From assembly GCA_049609325.1 (NCBI GenBank), contig JBMYYK010000023.1, forward strand, positions 1 through 34,756: a stretch of 34,756 bases of DNA, read 5' to 3'. Under the pieces are notes generated by a model. The model was not told where the DNA came from. It ran no database searches and was given only the letters and a program-made list of their open reading frames with translations. The stretch is from GCA-2733415 sp049609325 (GTDB taxonomy: Bacteria > Bacteroidota > Bacteroidia > Flavobacteriales > Flavobacteriaceae). Below, in pieces: positions 9,721 to 18,001 of this stretch (position 1 is its first letter; each line of letters opens with the position of its first letter). Both the position numbers and the translations under genes were made by a program.

Positions 9721-11346
9721 TTAATGATTGACCATTATTTTTTTAGTAATAGTCGTGTTTCCATCATCAATTTTTAAAATGTAAACTCCGTTTTTTAAGT
9801 GTTTTGTGTTAAATCGACAAATATTTGAAGATTCAAAAGTGTTTTGTGTGTTAACTAATTGACCAACCACATTATATAATGCGATTGAATATTCAGAAAC
9901 ATCATTTAATTCTATAGTAAGCACATCTGTAGTTGGGTTAGGATACACTTTTAATTCTTGAACATCTATACTACTATCATCTACAGCTAATACTTCATTT
10001 GTAACCGTAATATTTGCCTTTAAATCGTTATATCCTGTTTGATTATCCCAAGTATCCGTATTAGCAAATCGTATTGCATATTCTGCTCTGTGACTTAAGT
10101 CACTATTAGAATCTGGTAAGTGTAAGTGCAAATTATAGTTACCATCTATAATATCATTAGGTAATGCTAGTGTTTCATTTATATTGATTTCATCAGATGT
10201 CGCTTTCCAAGTTCTTGGGTCAGAATTTATAGGAATATGGTATTCATCATTTGTACCAGTGTGTCTTAAAACGATATAAGCTGTACGAGGGTTGTAGATG
10301 CTAGCAAACCCAACATTATTCATGGTAATATTGATATTTAAAGCATTTGAAACTACAGTTGGGAAAGTTGCATTTTTTAACTCTAAACGGTATCCTAATC
10401 TTTTCTTTATGGTTTCTAAACACCCATTATTATTGAACCCGCTTAATACATTAGGGTGATAATCGATATTTAAATACGACCAATGAAACAGTTCCATTTC
10501 TTCAACAGCTGTAGAACAACCAGATCTCGGTTCATTTTGAGCACAAGTTTCTCCTCCCATAACCGTATAGTTGGTTTCCTGTTCTAAGTACGGATATTCT
10601 ACGGACACATTGTTATAGGTTCCAAAGTCAGTTTCAGAAGCTAAAAAGCAATCGTTATGGTGACCTAAACGATTTATGGAAGATGCATTACTTCCTGAAG
10701 TTTGAATACCAGTAATAGGCGCAGAATCATACATATTACGCTTAAATGCAGGTGTACGCAATTGTACCATTCTGTCATTTGGTAGCGCATTTAATAGTGC
10801 TTCAACAATTTCTTTTCTATTGTTATAATCCGTATTATTTGGGTTAATACCGAAATGATCTGTATAATACCATTCTCCCCATACACCAATAAATCCAGCC
10901 TGAACTACAGAAATCACATCCGAGTTTTCGGTTAAATATGGTGCTATTTGGTTAATATGTGATAGCATTTGTGCTTTTGAAGCATCATAAGCCCCATTGG
11001 TATTATTTGTATAAGCAAAACGAATGACACATTTTATTCCTGCTTGTCTGATTTTATCAAAATCTGACTGCATATTGTTTAAATATGAATTAGATATTGG
11101 GGAATTGATAAAGTCATCTAAATAGAATATTCTTAATATTAACGTAATATTTTCATTTGTTCTCCAGTTTTCTAATTGATTTACTGAAAGAGGAGCATAA
11201 TTATTCGAGTGTGTTTCGGTATGGTGGTACATACCGCGTTCTGGGTTAGCAAATACCTGATTTGATGGTGTATAATTAATAGTGGTAGTTTGTGAAAAAC
11301 TAAACTGTACTATAAGTAATAGTAAGGATTGTAAAATAAATTTCAT
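9721..11346 (-). CDS. T9SS-secreted DUF4874/DUF4832 protein
   Basis: This is a secreted protein of 541 residues. A signal peptide (residues 1-18) probably ends at FSFSQ. A DUF4874-type N-terminal domain carries the diagnostic NPERGMY motif. A DUF4832-type region follows with AGFIGVWGEWYYTDHF, and a beta-sandwich-like segment runs through the middle. From about residue 462 a type-A Por secretion sorting domain is clear: VYPNPTTDVLTIEL, YNVVGQLVNTQ, and a C-terminal GVYILKI...TKKIMV. The sorting domain means export across the outer membrane by the type IX system and surface anchoring or release. The first part has a TIM-barrel glycosidase-like look, but no activity is established for the family to my knowledge. 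It converges on the Pel-like cluster. A role in handling that or an environmental polysaccharide is inference. Confidence 0.88.
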   Translation of the reverse strand: MKFILQSLLLLIVQFSFSQTTTINYTPSNQVFANPERGMYHHTETHSNNYAPLSVNQLENWRTNENITLILRIFYLDDFINSPISNSYLNNMQSDFDKIRQAGIKCVIRFAYTNNTNGAYDASKAQMLSHINQIAPYLTENSDVISVVQAGFIGVWGEWYYTDHFGINPNNTDYNNRKEIVEALLNALPNDRMVQLRTPAFKRNMYDSAPITGIQTSGSNASSINRLGHHNDCFLASETDFGTYNNVSVEYPYLEQETNYTVMGGETCAQNEPRSGCSTAVEEMELFHWSYLNIDYHPNVLSGFNNNGCLETIKKRLGYRLELKNATFPTVVSNALNINITMNNVGFASIYNPRTAYIVLRHTGTNDEYHIPINSDPRTWKATSDEININETLALPNDIIDGNYNLHLHLPDSNSDLSHRAEYAIRFANTDTWDNQTGYNDLKANITVTNEVLAVDDSSIDVQELKVYPNPTTDVLTIELNDVSEYSIALYNVVGQLVNTQNTFESSNICRFNTKHLKNGVYILKIDDGNTTITKKIMVNH

Positions 11347-11408
11347 TTGGAGTATTTTAAACTGTAAATCAGTGTTATTAAGTAGGTTACAGTGATTTTT
11401 TGATGTTT

Positions 11409-11416
11409 CAAAAGTA
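11409..11416 (-). promoter_or_regulatory. Candidate -7 box for the DUF4874/DUF4832 gene
   Basis: CAAAAGTA on the plus strand reads TACTTTTG on the minus strand, matching the Bacteroidota -7 consensus TAnnTTTG. It predicts a leader of about 60 bases before the ATG at 11346. No good -33 TTTG is seen at the proper distance. A second match (TACATTTG, 11490-11483) lies further upstream. Confidence 0.35.
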
Positions 11417-11528
11417 TGTTGTTAACGCATTAAATATTTAAATTTGTTGTGACTAACTGCTATTTTGTGGTTAATAGCAAAACAAATGTAATTCACTGAT
11501 ATACAGCATGTAATGTTGTTTTGTGATT

Positions 11529-11563
11529 TTTGATAGTCTTTTGCAAATTGAATTTTATATTTG
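11529..11563 (+). promoter_or_regulatory. Candidate Bacteroidota promoter (-33 TTTG, -7 TATATTTG)
   Basis: TTTG at 11529-11532 and TATATTTG at 11556-11563 are 23 bases apart, at the wide end of the usual spacing. Transcription from here would begin about 11567. That places the TTG at 11561 upstream of the transcript and favours translation from the ATG at 11588 or 11594. Confidence 0.45.
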
Positions 11564-11587
11564 CTAATAACGAATCTTATTTTTAGA

Positions 11588-12370
11588 ATGTACATGAAAA
11601 CCATTAAAAATTGTCCGGTATATAACAGAAAAGGGCAGCGTATTATAAGTATTACAGCACAAGAGGCAAGTTATATTGATGATACTAAAGTTGATGAGCG
11701 GTTTTTTATTGTTGAAAATGCATTTTTAGTTATAAAAAGTAAATTCTTCAGACAAGAACATTTAGTAAAAAACTGGACCTTCTTTATTCAAGGGACACAA
11801 GTACATTTTAAGAAAAAAGAAAATTTAAAGTATAAAAAAGTGTTGTTTGTATTAGAAGCGCCACATCATAATGAATTTGATTATAACGATAATTTTAAGG
11901 GTTTAAAACCATTAGAAGGTATTTTTGAACAGTTTAAATTAACGTTTCATAAATTAATGGATGAAATTACTTCTAACACTGCTTTAGCTTATGAGGTATG
12001 CCTGTATAACCCTGTGCCATTTCAAAATTCATTGCATTATTTATTTAGGAGAAATATCAAAGAGAAAACTAAACTTGATTTTTGGTTATATGGTTGGTTT
12101 GATTTAAAATACCATAAAGAGTTTGAAGAGTTTTTAGGCTACCGTAAATTTGATTATTACATTAACGCAAGTACTCGAACCTATAAAACGTTAATATCTA
12201 GGAAACTGTCTAAGTTGATTAATACAGAATATCAAGTTTACCACCCCAACAGTAATTTCTGGAGGCGAGAAACTATTAAATTTGGATTAAAAAAAATTGT
12301 ACATCTTGACAATTCACATGAGCTCTTCAATACTAACACAAATACCCCTAAAGAAGAATCGATATTTTAA
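11588..12370 (+). CDS. Conserved-looking protein, possibly a distant uracil-DNA-glycosylase-fold member
   Basis: I do not recognise a named family. The 260-residue soluble protein has no signal peptide. The order of its motifs recalls the uracil-DNA glycosylase superfamily. The strand-loop KVLFVLEAPHHNEFD resembles motif A (GxAPG). LYNPVPFQNSLHYLF resembles the central 'NPVPY' strand of such proteins. YHPNSNFWRR near the C-terminus resembles motif B (HPS). The N-terminal 80 residues look like a small beta-rich cap. The similarity is weak and could be chance. I chose ATG 11588 because the predicted promoter excludes the TTG at 11561; ATG 11594, two codons later, is equally plausible. The gene stands alone, transcribed away from the T9SS gene. 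Confidence 0.6.
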   Translation: MYMKTIKNCPVYNRKGQRIISITAQEASYIDDTKVDERFFIVENAFLVIKSKFFRQEHLVKNWTFFIQGTQVHFKKKENLKYKKVLFVLEAPHHNEFDYNDNFKGLKPLEGIFEQFKLTFHKLMDEITSNTALAYEVCLYNPVPFQNSLHYLFRRNIKEKTKLDFWLYGWFDLKYHKEFEEFLGYRKFDYYINASTRTYKTLISRKLSKLINTEYQVYHPNSNFWRRETIKFGLKKIVHLDNSHELFNTNTNTPKEESIF

Positions 12371-12434
12371 TGACTTGTTAATTGGCATTGTATTTGTGTC
12401 ATTTTAAGTAGCTTTACAATCCAGTTAAATTTTT

Positions 12435-13058
12435 ATGAAACCAAGTATATTTTTAATAGTTGTTTTATTCAGTTCTTTTATAGGGACAGCACAAATTTTG
12501 GATAATAATCTTGATAGCGGTGTTATTTTACCTTCAGATGATCAGCCCATTAAGCAATCAACTTATTCTTTAAATAAAAAAGGACACGAAACACCTAGTG
12601 TTGATTTAAAAAATCCGTTAGAAGACCCTGTGTCTTTTAGTATCGAAACTACTACTGATTTATTAGATGCTGGTGAAGAATTAGAAAAGCGATGGAAAGA
12701 TAATAAATATGAAAAATCTGCAGAATACGATCAATATTTAGGTGATTTTAAAACGAAAAGTAGCTACTTCGGTTTTCAGTGTAGAGATTTTGGAAGTGTT
12801 GATGGAGATTATGTGCAGATTATTGTGAATGATGTGGTTGTTAAAAGAAGTATGTTTTTAAATGGCTATTTTGTAGGTGTTAATATAGATCTTGAGCCAG
12901 GATTAAACAGAATTGATATCATAGCCTTAGGAGTTGGTTCCGCGTCACCAAATACTGGGCATTTTGTGATCGTTGATGAAGATGGCTCGGTTATTAAATC
13001 TCACATGTGGAACTTACTGGCAGGTGGGACAGGAACATTAGTTATTATAAAAGAATAA
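12435..13058 (+). CDS. Small secreted protein with a beta-rich domain, function unknown
   Basis: A clear signal peptide (about residues 1-19, ending FIGTAQ) precedes a low-complexity linker with acidic and Pro/Ser residues. A beta-strand-rich C-terminal half follows from about residue 100. Phrases such as DGDYVQIIVNDVVV, LEPGLNRIDIIALGVG and SPNTGHFVIVDEDG look like a jelly-roll or galactose-binding-like fold. No catalytic motif or sorting domain is visible. At 207 residues it is probably periplasmic or surface-exposed. It starts 64 bases after the preceding gene on the same strand and converges with the mechanosensitive channel gene 13 bases away. The function is unknown. Confidence 0.7.
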   Translation: MKPSIFLIVVLFSSFIGTAQILDNNLDSGVILPSDDQPIKQSTYSLNKKGHETPSVDLKNPLEDPVSFSIETTTDLLDAGEELEKRWKDNKYEKSAEYDQYLGDFKTKSSYFGFQCRDFGSVDGDYVQIIVNDVVVKRSMFLNGYFVGVNIDLEPGLNRIDIIALGVGSASPNTGHFVIVDEDGSVIKSHMWNLLAGGTGTLVIIKE

Positions 13059-13071
13059 TCTTATGATATCG

Positions 13072-14319
13072 TTAATCGTTCATAAAACTACTATTATTTG
13101 GTAGTTCAAATAATTCTAAATTAAAATAGGGTACTGCTGCAATTAAATGATCAAAAATATCAGCCATAATATATTCGTAGTTTTCCCAACGTTTGTCAGA
13201 ACTAAACGCATATATTTCTAAAGGGATTCCTTGTGTTGTTGGAGCTAATTGTCTTGCCATAATCATCATATCTTTATTTACGGCAGAATGCTGTTGTAAA
13301 TAGCTTTCAATATATTTTCTAAACACTCCAATATTAGTCAGATTTCTTCCGTTAAGTAATAATGATTTATCTATATTTTTTGATAAATTATAAGAATCTA
13401 TTTTATCTTGTTGGCTATTGATATATGCAGATATTAAATCTATCTTTTTTAATTCTTCTAATTGATTTAAAGATAGATACGATATGCTATTTAATTTAAT
13501 AATTAAAGACCTCTTAATACGCCTACCATCAGAATTTGTCATTCCGCGCCAGTTTTTAAACGAGTCAGAAATCAAAGCATAAGTGGGGATAGTAGTAATT
13601 GTTTTATCGAAATTTTGAATTTTTACAGTTGATAAATTAATTTCAATAACATCACCATCTGCGCCATATTTTTCAAAAGTAACCCAGTCTCCAATACGTA
13701 CCATATCATTAATAGACACTTGAATACTGGCTACAAAACCTAAGATAGTATCCCTAAATATCAATATAATTATTGCAGAAGCTGCACCAATAGTTGTCAT
13801 AAATTGAACGAATGAACGCTCAGTAATGATTGCTAAAACTGATAAAAGACCTATTGACCAAGCAAAAATCATAAACACTTGAATATAGCTATCTATTGGT
13901 TTATCTTTTAAACGAGGTAATGTTTTAAAGTAATCTTTTAATGATTTTAATAAACTTCTTACAATCCATAATGTTAACACAACCCCAAACACTTGTAAGC
14001 CCTTAGTTATGATGTTACTAGTGTAACTGAAATCTGAAAAGATATACGGGCTAAACTCTAACGCAACCACTAAAGGGATAATATGAGCTAAATTCCTTGG
14101 GGCTTTGTTGTGTATTAATATATCATCAAAATGTGTTTTTGATTGTGTGGCAAATTGTGTAAAAAATACGATAAGTATTTTTCGAGACACATAATCAATT
14201 ATAAAAATTAGGATGAGTAAGGCAATAAGCAATGCAAACATGTTAATATAGCTTGCCGAATTTTCATCAAACCCCTTATGTAGAAGGTAATCGAACAATA
14301 AATGCTTTAAATTTTTCAT
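13072..14319 (-). CDS. MscS-family mechanosensitive ion channel, YbdG-like
   Basis: This inner-membrane channel would release solutes upon osmotic downshock. Its 415 residues include hydrophobic segments near 27-42, 76-90, 105-121, 145-165 and 173-190. The last leads into the MscS signature GFVASIQVSINDMVRIGDWV (194-213), which forms the pore-lining helix and the start of the beta domain. The beta domain continues with GADGDVIEINLSTVKI and TIPTYALISDSFKNW, typical of the YbdG (MscM-like) branch. A cytosolic alpha/beta C-terminal portion follows. The length matches that branch (about 415). The gene is divergent from the DEAD-box helicase gene, with its own candidate -7 box just upstream. Confidence 0.9.
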   Translation of the reverse strand: MKNLKHLLFDYLLHKGFDENSASYINMFALLIALLILIFIIDYVSRKILIVFFTQFATQSKTHFDDILIHNKAPRNLAHIIPLVVALEFSPYIFSDFSYTSNIITKGLQVFGVVLTLWIVRSLLKSLKDYFKTLPRLKDKPIDSYIQVFMIFAWSIGLLSVLAIITERSFVQFMTTIGAASAIIILIFRDTILGFVASIQVSINDMVRIGDWVTFEKYGADGDVIEINLSTVKIQNFDKTITTIPTYALISDSFKNWRGMTNSDGRRIKRSLIIKLNSISYLSLNQLEELKKIDLISAYINSQQDKIDSYNLSKNIDKSLLLNGRNLTNIGVFRKYIESYLQQHSAVNKDMMIMARQLAPTTQGIPLEIYAFSSDKRWENYEYIMADIFDHLIAAVPYFNLELFELPNNSSFMND

Positions 14320-14338
14320 AGTTGATTAAATTTGAAAA

Positions 14339-14346
14339 CAAAAATA
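14339..14346 (-). promoter_or_regulatory. Candidate -7 box for the MscS-family gene
   Basis: CAAAAATA on the plus strand reads TATTTTTG on the minus strand, matching TAnnTTTG. A start about 4 bases downstream gives a leader of about 16 bases before the ATG at 14319. Confidence 0.4.
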
Positions 14347-14412
14347 CCATATTGGCGTGAATCTGTAACGATTTAAAGAGTTAATATATCAGTACTCTTC
14401 AGGGAAATAACG

Positions 14413-14420
14413 TACCTTTG
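14413..14420 (+). promoter_or_regulatory. Candidate -7 box for the DEAD-box helicase gene
   Basis: TACCTTTG matches TAnnTTTG exactly and lies 22 bases before the ATG at 14443, giving a leader of about 19 bases. No convincing -33 TTTG is present. Confidence 0.5.
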
Positions 14421-14442
14421 CTGCTTCAGAATAGAAAATCAC

Positions 14443-15561
14443 ATGTCAGCATTTACACATTTAGGCGTTAAAAAAGAATTTGTAAAATCTTTAAAGGAGT
14501 TACAAATTACTACTCCAACTGAAATACAAGAAAAAACGATTCCTTTATTACTAAAGTCTAAAAAAGATTTTATCGGTTTAGCTCAAACAGGAACTGGTAA
14601 AACGGCTGCTTTTGGCTTGCCTATATTGCATAAAGTTGATGCAAACAAACCAGAGGTTCAAGCTTTAATTTTATCTCCTACACGTGAATTGGTACAACAA
14701 ATCAAAAAACAATTGTTCAAGTTTACAAAGTATTCTGACAATAGAATTTTTCTTGAAGCTGTATTTGGAGGTGAAAAAATAGACAAACAATTAAAAAACT
14801 TAGAGCGTACAACTCATATCATTGTTGCCACACCCGGAAGGTTGTTAGATTTAATAAAACGAGGTGCTATAGACCTTTCAAATGTAAAAACGGTAGTGTT
14901 AGACGAAGCTGATGAAATGTTGAGTATGGGGTTTAAAAAAGAATTAGATGCCATATTAACCTATACGAGAACTGCAAAAAGTACGTGGTTGTTTTCTGCT
15001 ACAATGCCAGAAGGTATCAAACGCATTATTAAAACTTATATGGCGTCAGATGCTATACAAATAGCTGTTAATGCAAATACCATTGTGAACTCAAATATTT
15101 CACATCAATATATAAAAACGTCTTTGCAACAAAAAACTGCTGATATTATGGAGTATTTAACTGTTAAAGGTCAGGGGAGAGGAATCATTTTTTGTAAAAC
15201 AAAATTGGGCACTCAGGCTTTAGCAAAAGAGTTGTTAGAAGACGGGTTTTCTGTGGCTGCATTAGAAGGCGACATGACTCAAAAAGAACGTGATAAAGTA
15301 ATGCGTGCGTTTAAAAATGAGATGATACAAATTTTGGTTTCAACTGACGTCTCGGCGAGAGGTATTGATGTTAAAGATTTAGAATATGTAATACACCATC
15401 AATTGCCAGACCAATTAGAATATTACACACACAGAAGTGGTAGAACGGCAAGAGCTGGACAAAAAGGGAAATCTGTTGCCTTTGTATTACCAGTTGAATT
15501 AGAACGCATCTTCAAATTACAAAAGGCTTTAGGAATAAAATTTAACGAAAAACAACTATAA
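14443..15561 (+). CDS. DEAD-box RNA helicase, minimal core
   Basis: This is an ATP-dependent RNA helicase of the DEAD-box family, acting on structured RNA in ribosome assembly or mRNA turnover. All core motifs are present in order: Q motif TPTEIQ, motif I AQTGTGKT (47-54), Ia PTREL, GG at 109-110, TPGRLLD, motif II DEAD (154-157), motif III SAT, IIFCKTK, STDVSARGID and HRSGRTARAG. The 372 residues end almost directly after the helicase core, so the long basic tails that give RhlE, CsdA or DbpA types their specificity are missing. The precise subfamily is not assignable. The stop is one base before the ATG of a DUF1456 gene, implying coupled translation. Confidence 0.95.
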   Translation: MSAFTHLGVKKEFVKSLKELQITTPTEIQEKTIPLLLKSKKDFIGLAQTGTGKTAAFGLPILHKVDANKPEVQALILSPTRELVQQIKKQLFKFTKYSDNRIFLEAVFGGEKIDKQLKNLERTTHIIVATPGRLLDLIKRGAIDLSNVKTVVLDEADEMLSMGFKKELDAILTYTRTAKSTWLFSATMPEGIKRIIKTYMASDAIQIAVNANTIVNSNISHQYIKTSLQQKTADIMEYLTVKGQGRGIIFCKTKLGTQALAKELLEDGFSVAALEGDMTQKERDKVMRAFKNEMIQILVSTDVSARGIDVKDLEYVIHHQLPDQLEYYTHRSGRTARAGQKGKSVAFVLPVELERIFKLQKALGIKFNEKQL

Positions 15562-15562
15562 C

Positions 15563-15820
15563 ATGGGATTAACAAACAATGACATTTTAAAAAAGTTACG
15601 TGTAGCACATAAATTAAGAGATACTGATATTGTTGACATATGTGCATTGGTAGATTTTAAAGTTACCAAAAGTGAGTTAGGGGCGTTTTTCAGAAAAGAA
15701 GACCATCCAAAATATATGGAATGTGGAGATCAAATATTAAGAAACTTTTTAAATGGTTTAGTGATACATTTACGTGGACCAATGCCTAAAAAAGGAGAAG
15801 TCACTCCTAACAAAAAGTAG
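15563..15820 (+). CDS. DUF1456 (YehS-like) single-domain protein
   Basis: This is a small cytosolic protein of unknown function with a single DUF1456 unit: LTNNDILKKLRVAHKLRDTD, VTKSELGAFFRKEDHPKY, then the signature ILRNFLNGLVIHLRG. E. coli YehS carries two such units in about 156 residues. Here there is only one in 85 residues, with a short basic tail. The ATG follows the helicase stop after a single base, so the two are almost certainly one transcript and may be translationally coupled. It converges on recQ, with 22 bases between the stops. Confidence 0.85.
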   Translation: MGLTNNDILKKLRVAHKLRDTDIVDICALVDFKVTKSELGAFFRKEDHPKYMECGDQILRNFLNGLVIHLRGPMPKKGEVTPNKK

Positions 15821-15842
15821 AATTAGAAACTAAATGTAATTG

Positions 15843-17951
15843 TTAATTTTCTTTAGCAATTATGCTTAAGGCTAACCTGATTTTAAAATAATCTAATTGT
15901 TCATTAAAGTGTTCAAAATACACTTTTAATCCGGTAGGAGAGCTTAACTCTTGTTGCGCTTTTTTGACGTCCTCAACCTCATGCTGACTTACAAAATCAT
16001 AAATGGCAATATCTTTGCCATCACTATAAAGTTTAGCAATATGGGAAAATATAGTTGTTGATTTCAACTGGCGATGCTCAGCAATCTCATCAATACTTAA
16101 CCCAGTTTTATATAAATCATAAGTTACTAAATGTGTGTCAGTTTTTTTTCTAGTCGTTTTTTTAGCATCTATGAAAGCCTTTACTTCATTAATAAATGCC
16201 GTACCATACACTTCCAATTTACGTTGCCCCACACCACTAATACTTAAAAACTCTTCATTAGATAATGGACGTTCTTGCTCAATTTCCTTTAGCGTAGCGT
16301 CATTAAACACCAAATATGCAGGTATATTTTCTTCTAATGCAATTTGCTGACGTAAGAGTCGTAAACGATTGAATAATGTATTTGAAACAGTTTTTTTAAC
16401 TGTTTTCTTTCTTGTTACTTTTTCAGTAAAAACAATAGGTTTGGTGAGCTCAACACGTTCATTTTCAAACAATACCTTTTTAGAAAACTCGGTTAGTTTT
16501 AATGCATTATTTTGATGGAATGCTATTTCACAATACCCTTGGTTGATTAATTGAATGATATAATGTTGCCAATCATGCCACGATATATCTTTTCCAATAC
16601 CATGTGTTTTAAGCACATTATAGTTCTTGTCTAATATCATTGCATTTTGTGCACCTCTAAGCACATCTATAACTATTCCAGTAGCTTCAGACTCTTTAAG
16701 ACGTGCAATAGCAGACAAAGCCTTTTGAGCTATAATTGTCCCATTAAAACGTTCGGGAGGGTTTTTACAAACATCACAATTTCCACAATTTTCTGATAAT
16801 AATTCTCCAAAGTAACTCAATAGAATTTTTCGCCTACAGGTGGTTGCTTCAGCAAATTGTTTCATCCTATCTAGTTTAGCTACCTGTACATCAAAATTAC
16901 TTGTGCCTTCAGCAAATTTGCGCAGTTGAATAACGTCAGCATAACTATGAAATAATAGTGCGTATGCTGGCAAACCATCTCTACCAGATCTTCCAATTTC
17001 TTGATAATAGCCTTCGATATTTTTGGGCATATTATAATGAATTACCCACCTCACATTAGACTTATCTATCCCCATACCAAAGGCAACTGTAGCACACACG
17101 ACTTGTACATTATCATGAATAAAATCCTCTTGAGCTTGATGTCTTGTATCAAAGGATAAACCTGCATGATAACTCAAAGCTTTTATGCCATGCAATTGAA
17201 GTTTTTCAGTCAATTGCTCAGTAGATTTTCTACTCAAACAATATACAATACCAGCCTGATTAGGTCTGCGTCTTATAAACTGAACAATCTGTGATATTCG
17301 GTCATTTGCAGGTCTTACCTCTAATTCAATATTCGTTCTATCAAATGACGATATAGATTGTTGGGCATTTGGAATATGTAATTGCTTAAGAATATCATCT
17401 CGTGTAGCTTTATCAGCAGTTGCAGTTAATGCAATAATAGGTGTGTTTGGTAATTTCTTTTTAAGAAATCCTAATTGTTGGTAAGACGGTCTGAAATCAT
17501 GCCCCCAAGATGAGATACAATGCGCTTCATCTACAGCAATACAACTTATATAATGCTCGTTAATTAGATGTTCTAAGAGCGATAAGCTTTCTGGCGCTAC
17601 ATATAGTAGCTTGATTTGACCTTGATGCACTGCTTCAAAAATATCCTGATGCTCATGATTATCTTGACTACTGTTAATATATGCTGCAGAGATCCCATTA
17701 GCTTTTAAACCATCTACTTGATCTTTCATTAAAGCTATTAAAGGAGATACTACCAGGGTAGTGCCTGGAAATAATATAGCTGGTAATTGAAAACAGATTG
17801 ACTTTCCACCACCAGTTGGCATGATAACTAAATTATCTTTTTTAGATAATACAGATTCAATAATATTTTGCTGTTCAGCTCTAAAACTATCATACCCGAA
17901 ATATTGTTTTAAAGTAGGTAATAATTGCTTTTGATAATCAGATATAGTCAT
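15843..17951 (-). CDS. recQ: ATP-dependent DNA helicase RecQ
   Basis: This is a 3'-5' superfamily-2 DNA helicase for recombination and fork repair. It contains Walker A MPTGGGKS (K50), DEAH box (141-144) followed by CISSWGHDFRPSY, ALTATAD, IVYCLSRKSTE, and motif VI GYYQEIGRSGRDG. The RecQ zinc-binding cysteines lie in CRRKILLSYFGE and CGNCDVC. A winged-helix RQC region follows. An HRDC domain contains ENIPAYLVFNDATL and SISGVGQRKLEVYG. The 702 residues exceed the E. coli protein (about 609). The extra C-terminal portion contains a helix-turn-helix (GLSIDEIAEHRQLKSTTIF) typical of the longer RecQ forms of Bacteroidota and Firmicutes. It starts at the ATG just downstream of a -7 box. Confidence 0.97.
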   Translation of the reverse strand: MTISDYQKQLLPTLKQYFGYDSFRAEQQNIIESVLSKKDNLVIMPTGGGKSICFQLPAILFPGTTLVVSPLIALMKDQVDGLKANGISAAYINSSQDNHEHQDIFEAVHQGQIKLLYVAPESLSLLEHLINEHYISCIAVDEAHCISSWGHDFRPSYQQLGFLKKKLPNTPIIALTATADKATRDDILKQLHIPNAQQSISSFDRTNIELEVRPANDRISQIVQFIRRRPNQAGIVYCLSRKSTEQLTEKLQLHGIKALSYHAGLSFDTRHQAQEDFIHDNVQVVCATVAFGMGIDKSNVRWVIHYNMPKNIEGYYQEIGRSGRDGLPAYALLFHSYADVIQLRKFAEGTSNFDVQVAKLDRMKQFAEATTCRRKILLSYFGELLSENCGNCDVCKNPPERFNGTIIAQKALSAIARLKESEATGIVIDVLRGAQNAMILDKNYNVLKTHGIGKDISWHDWQHYIIQLINQGYCEIAFHQNNALKLTEFSKKVLFENERVELTKPIVFTEKVTRKKTVKKTVSNTLFNRLRLLRQQIALEENIPAYLVFNDATLKEIEQERPLSNEEFLSISGVGQRKLEVYGTAFINEVKAFIDAKKTTRKKTDTHLVTYDLYKTGLSIDEIAEHRQLKSTTIFSHIAKLYSDGKDIAIYDFVSQHEVEDVKKAQQELSSPTGLKVYFEHFNEQLDYFKIRLALSIIAKEN

Positions 17952-17969
17952 TGAAACAGTTTAATAGCA

Positions 17970-17977
17970 CAAAATTA
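17970..17977 (-). promoter_or_regulatory. Candidate -7 box for recQ
   Basis: CAAAATTA on the plus strand reads TAATTTTG on the minus strand, a TAnnTTTG match. The predicted leader to the recQ ATG at 17951 is about 15 bases. Confidence 0.4.
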
Positions 17978-18001
17978 CTTGATTTATATCAGTAAAAACG
18001 A

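Noticed and set aside
9721..11346. Reading the DUF4874/DUF4832 gene as part of the Pel-like operon
   Set aside because: It is on the opposite strand beyond a terminator. Only proximity links it, so it is kept as a separate finding.
11561..11587. TTG start extending the gene at 11588
   Set aside because: It overlaps the TATATTTG promoter box and would lie upstream of the predicted transcript.
11422..11604. 60-codon minus-strand frame in the divergent promoter gap
   Set aside because: It overlaps the promoter and start of the rightward gene. Its composition looks like translated AT-rich non-coding DNA, and it has no start context.
15423..15647. 74-codon minus-strand frame across the helicase and DUF1456 junction
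   Set aside because: It is antisense to two well-supported genes, with a cysteine- and leucine-rich nonsense-like translation.
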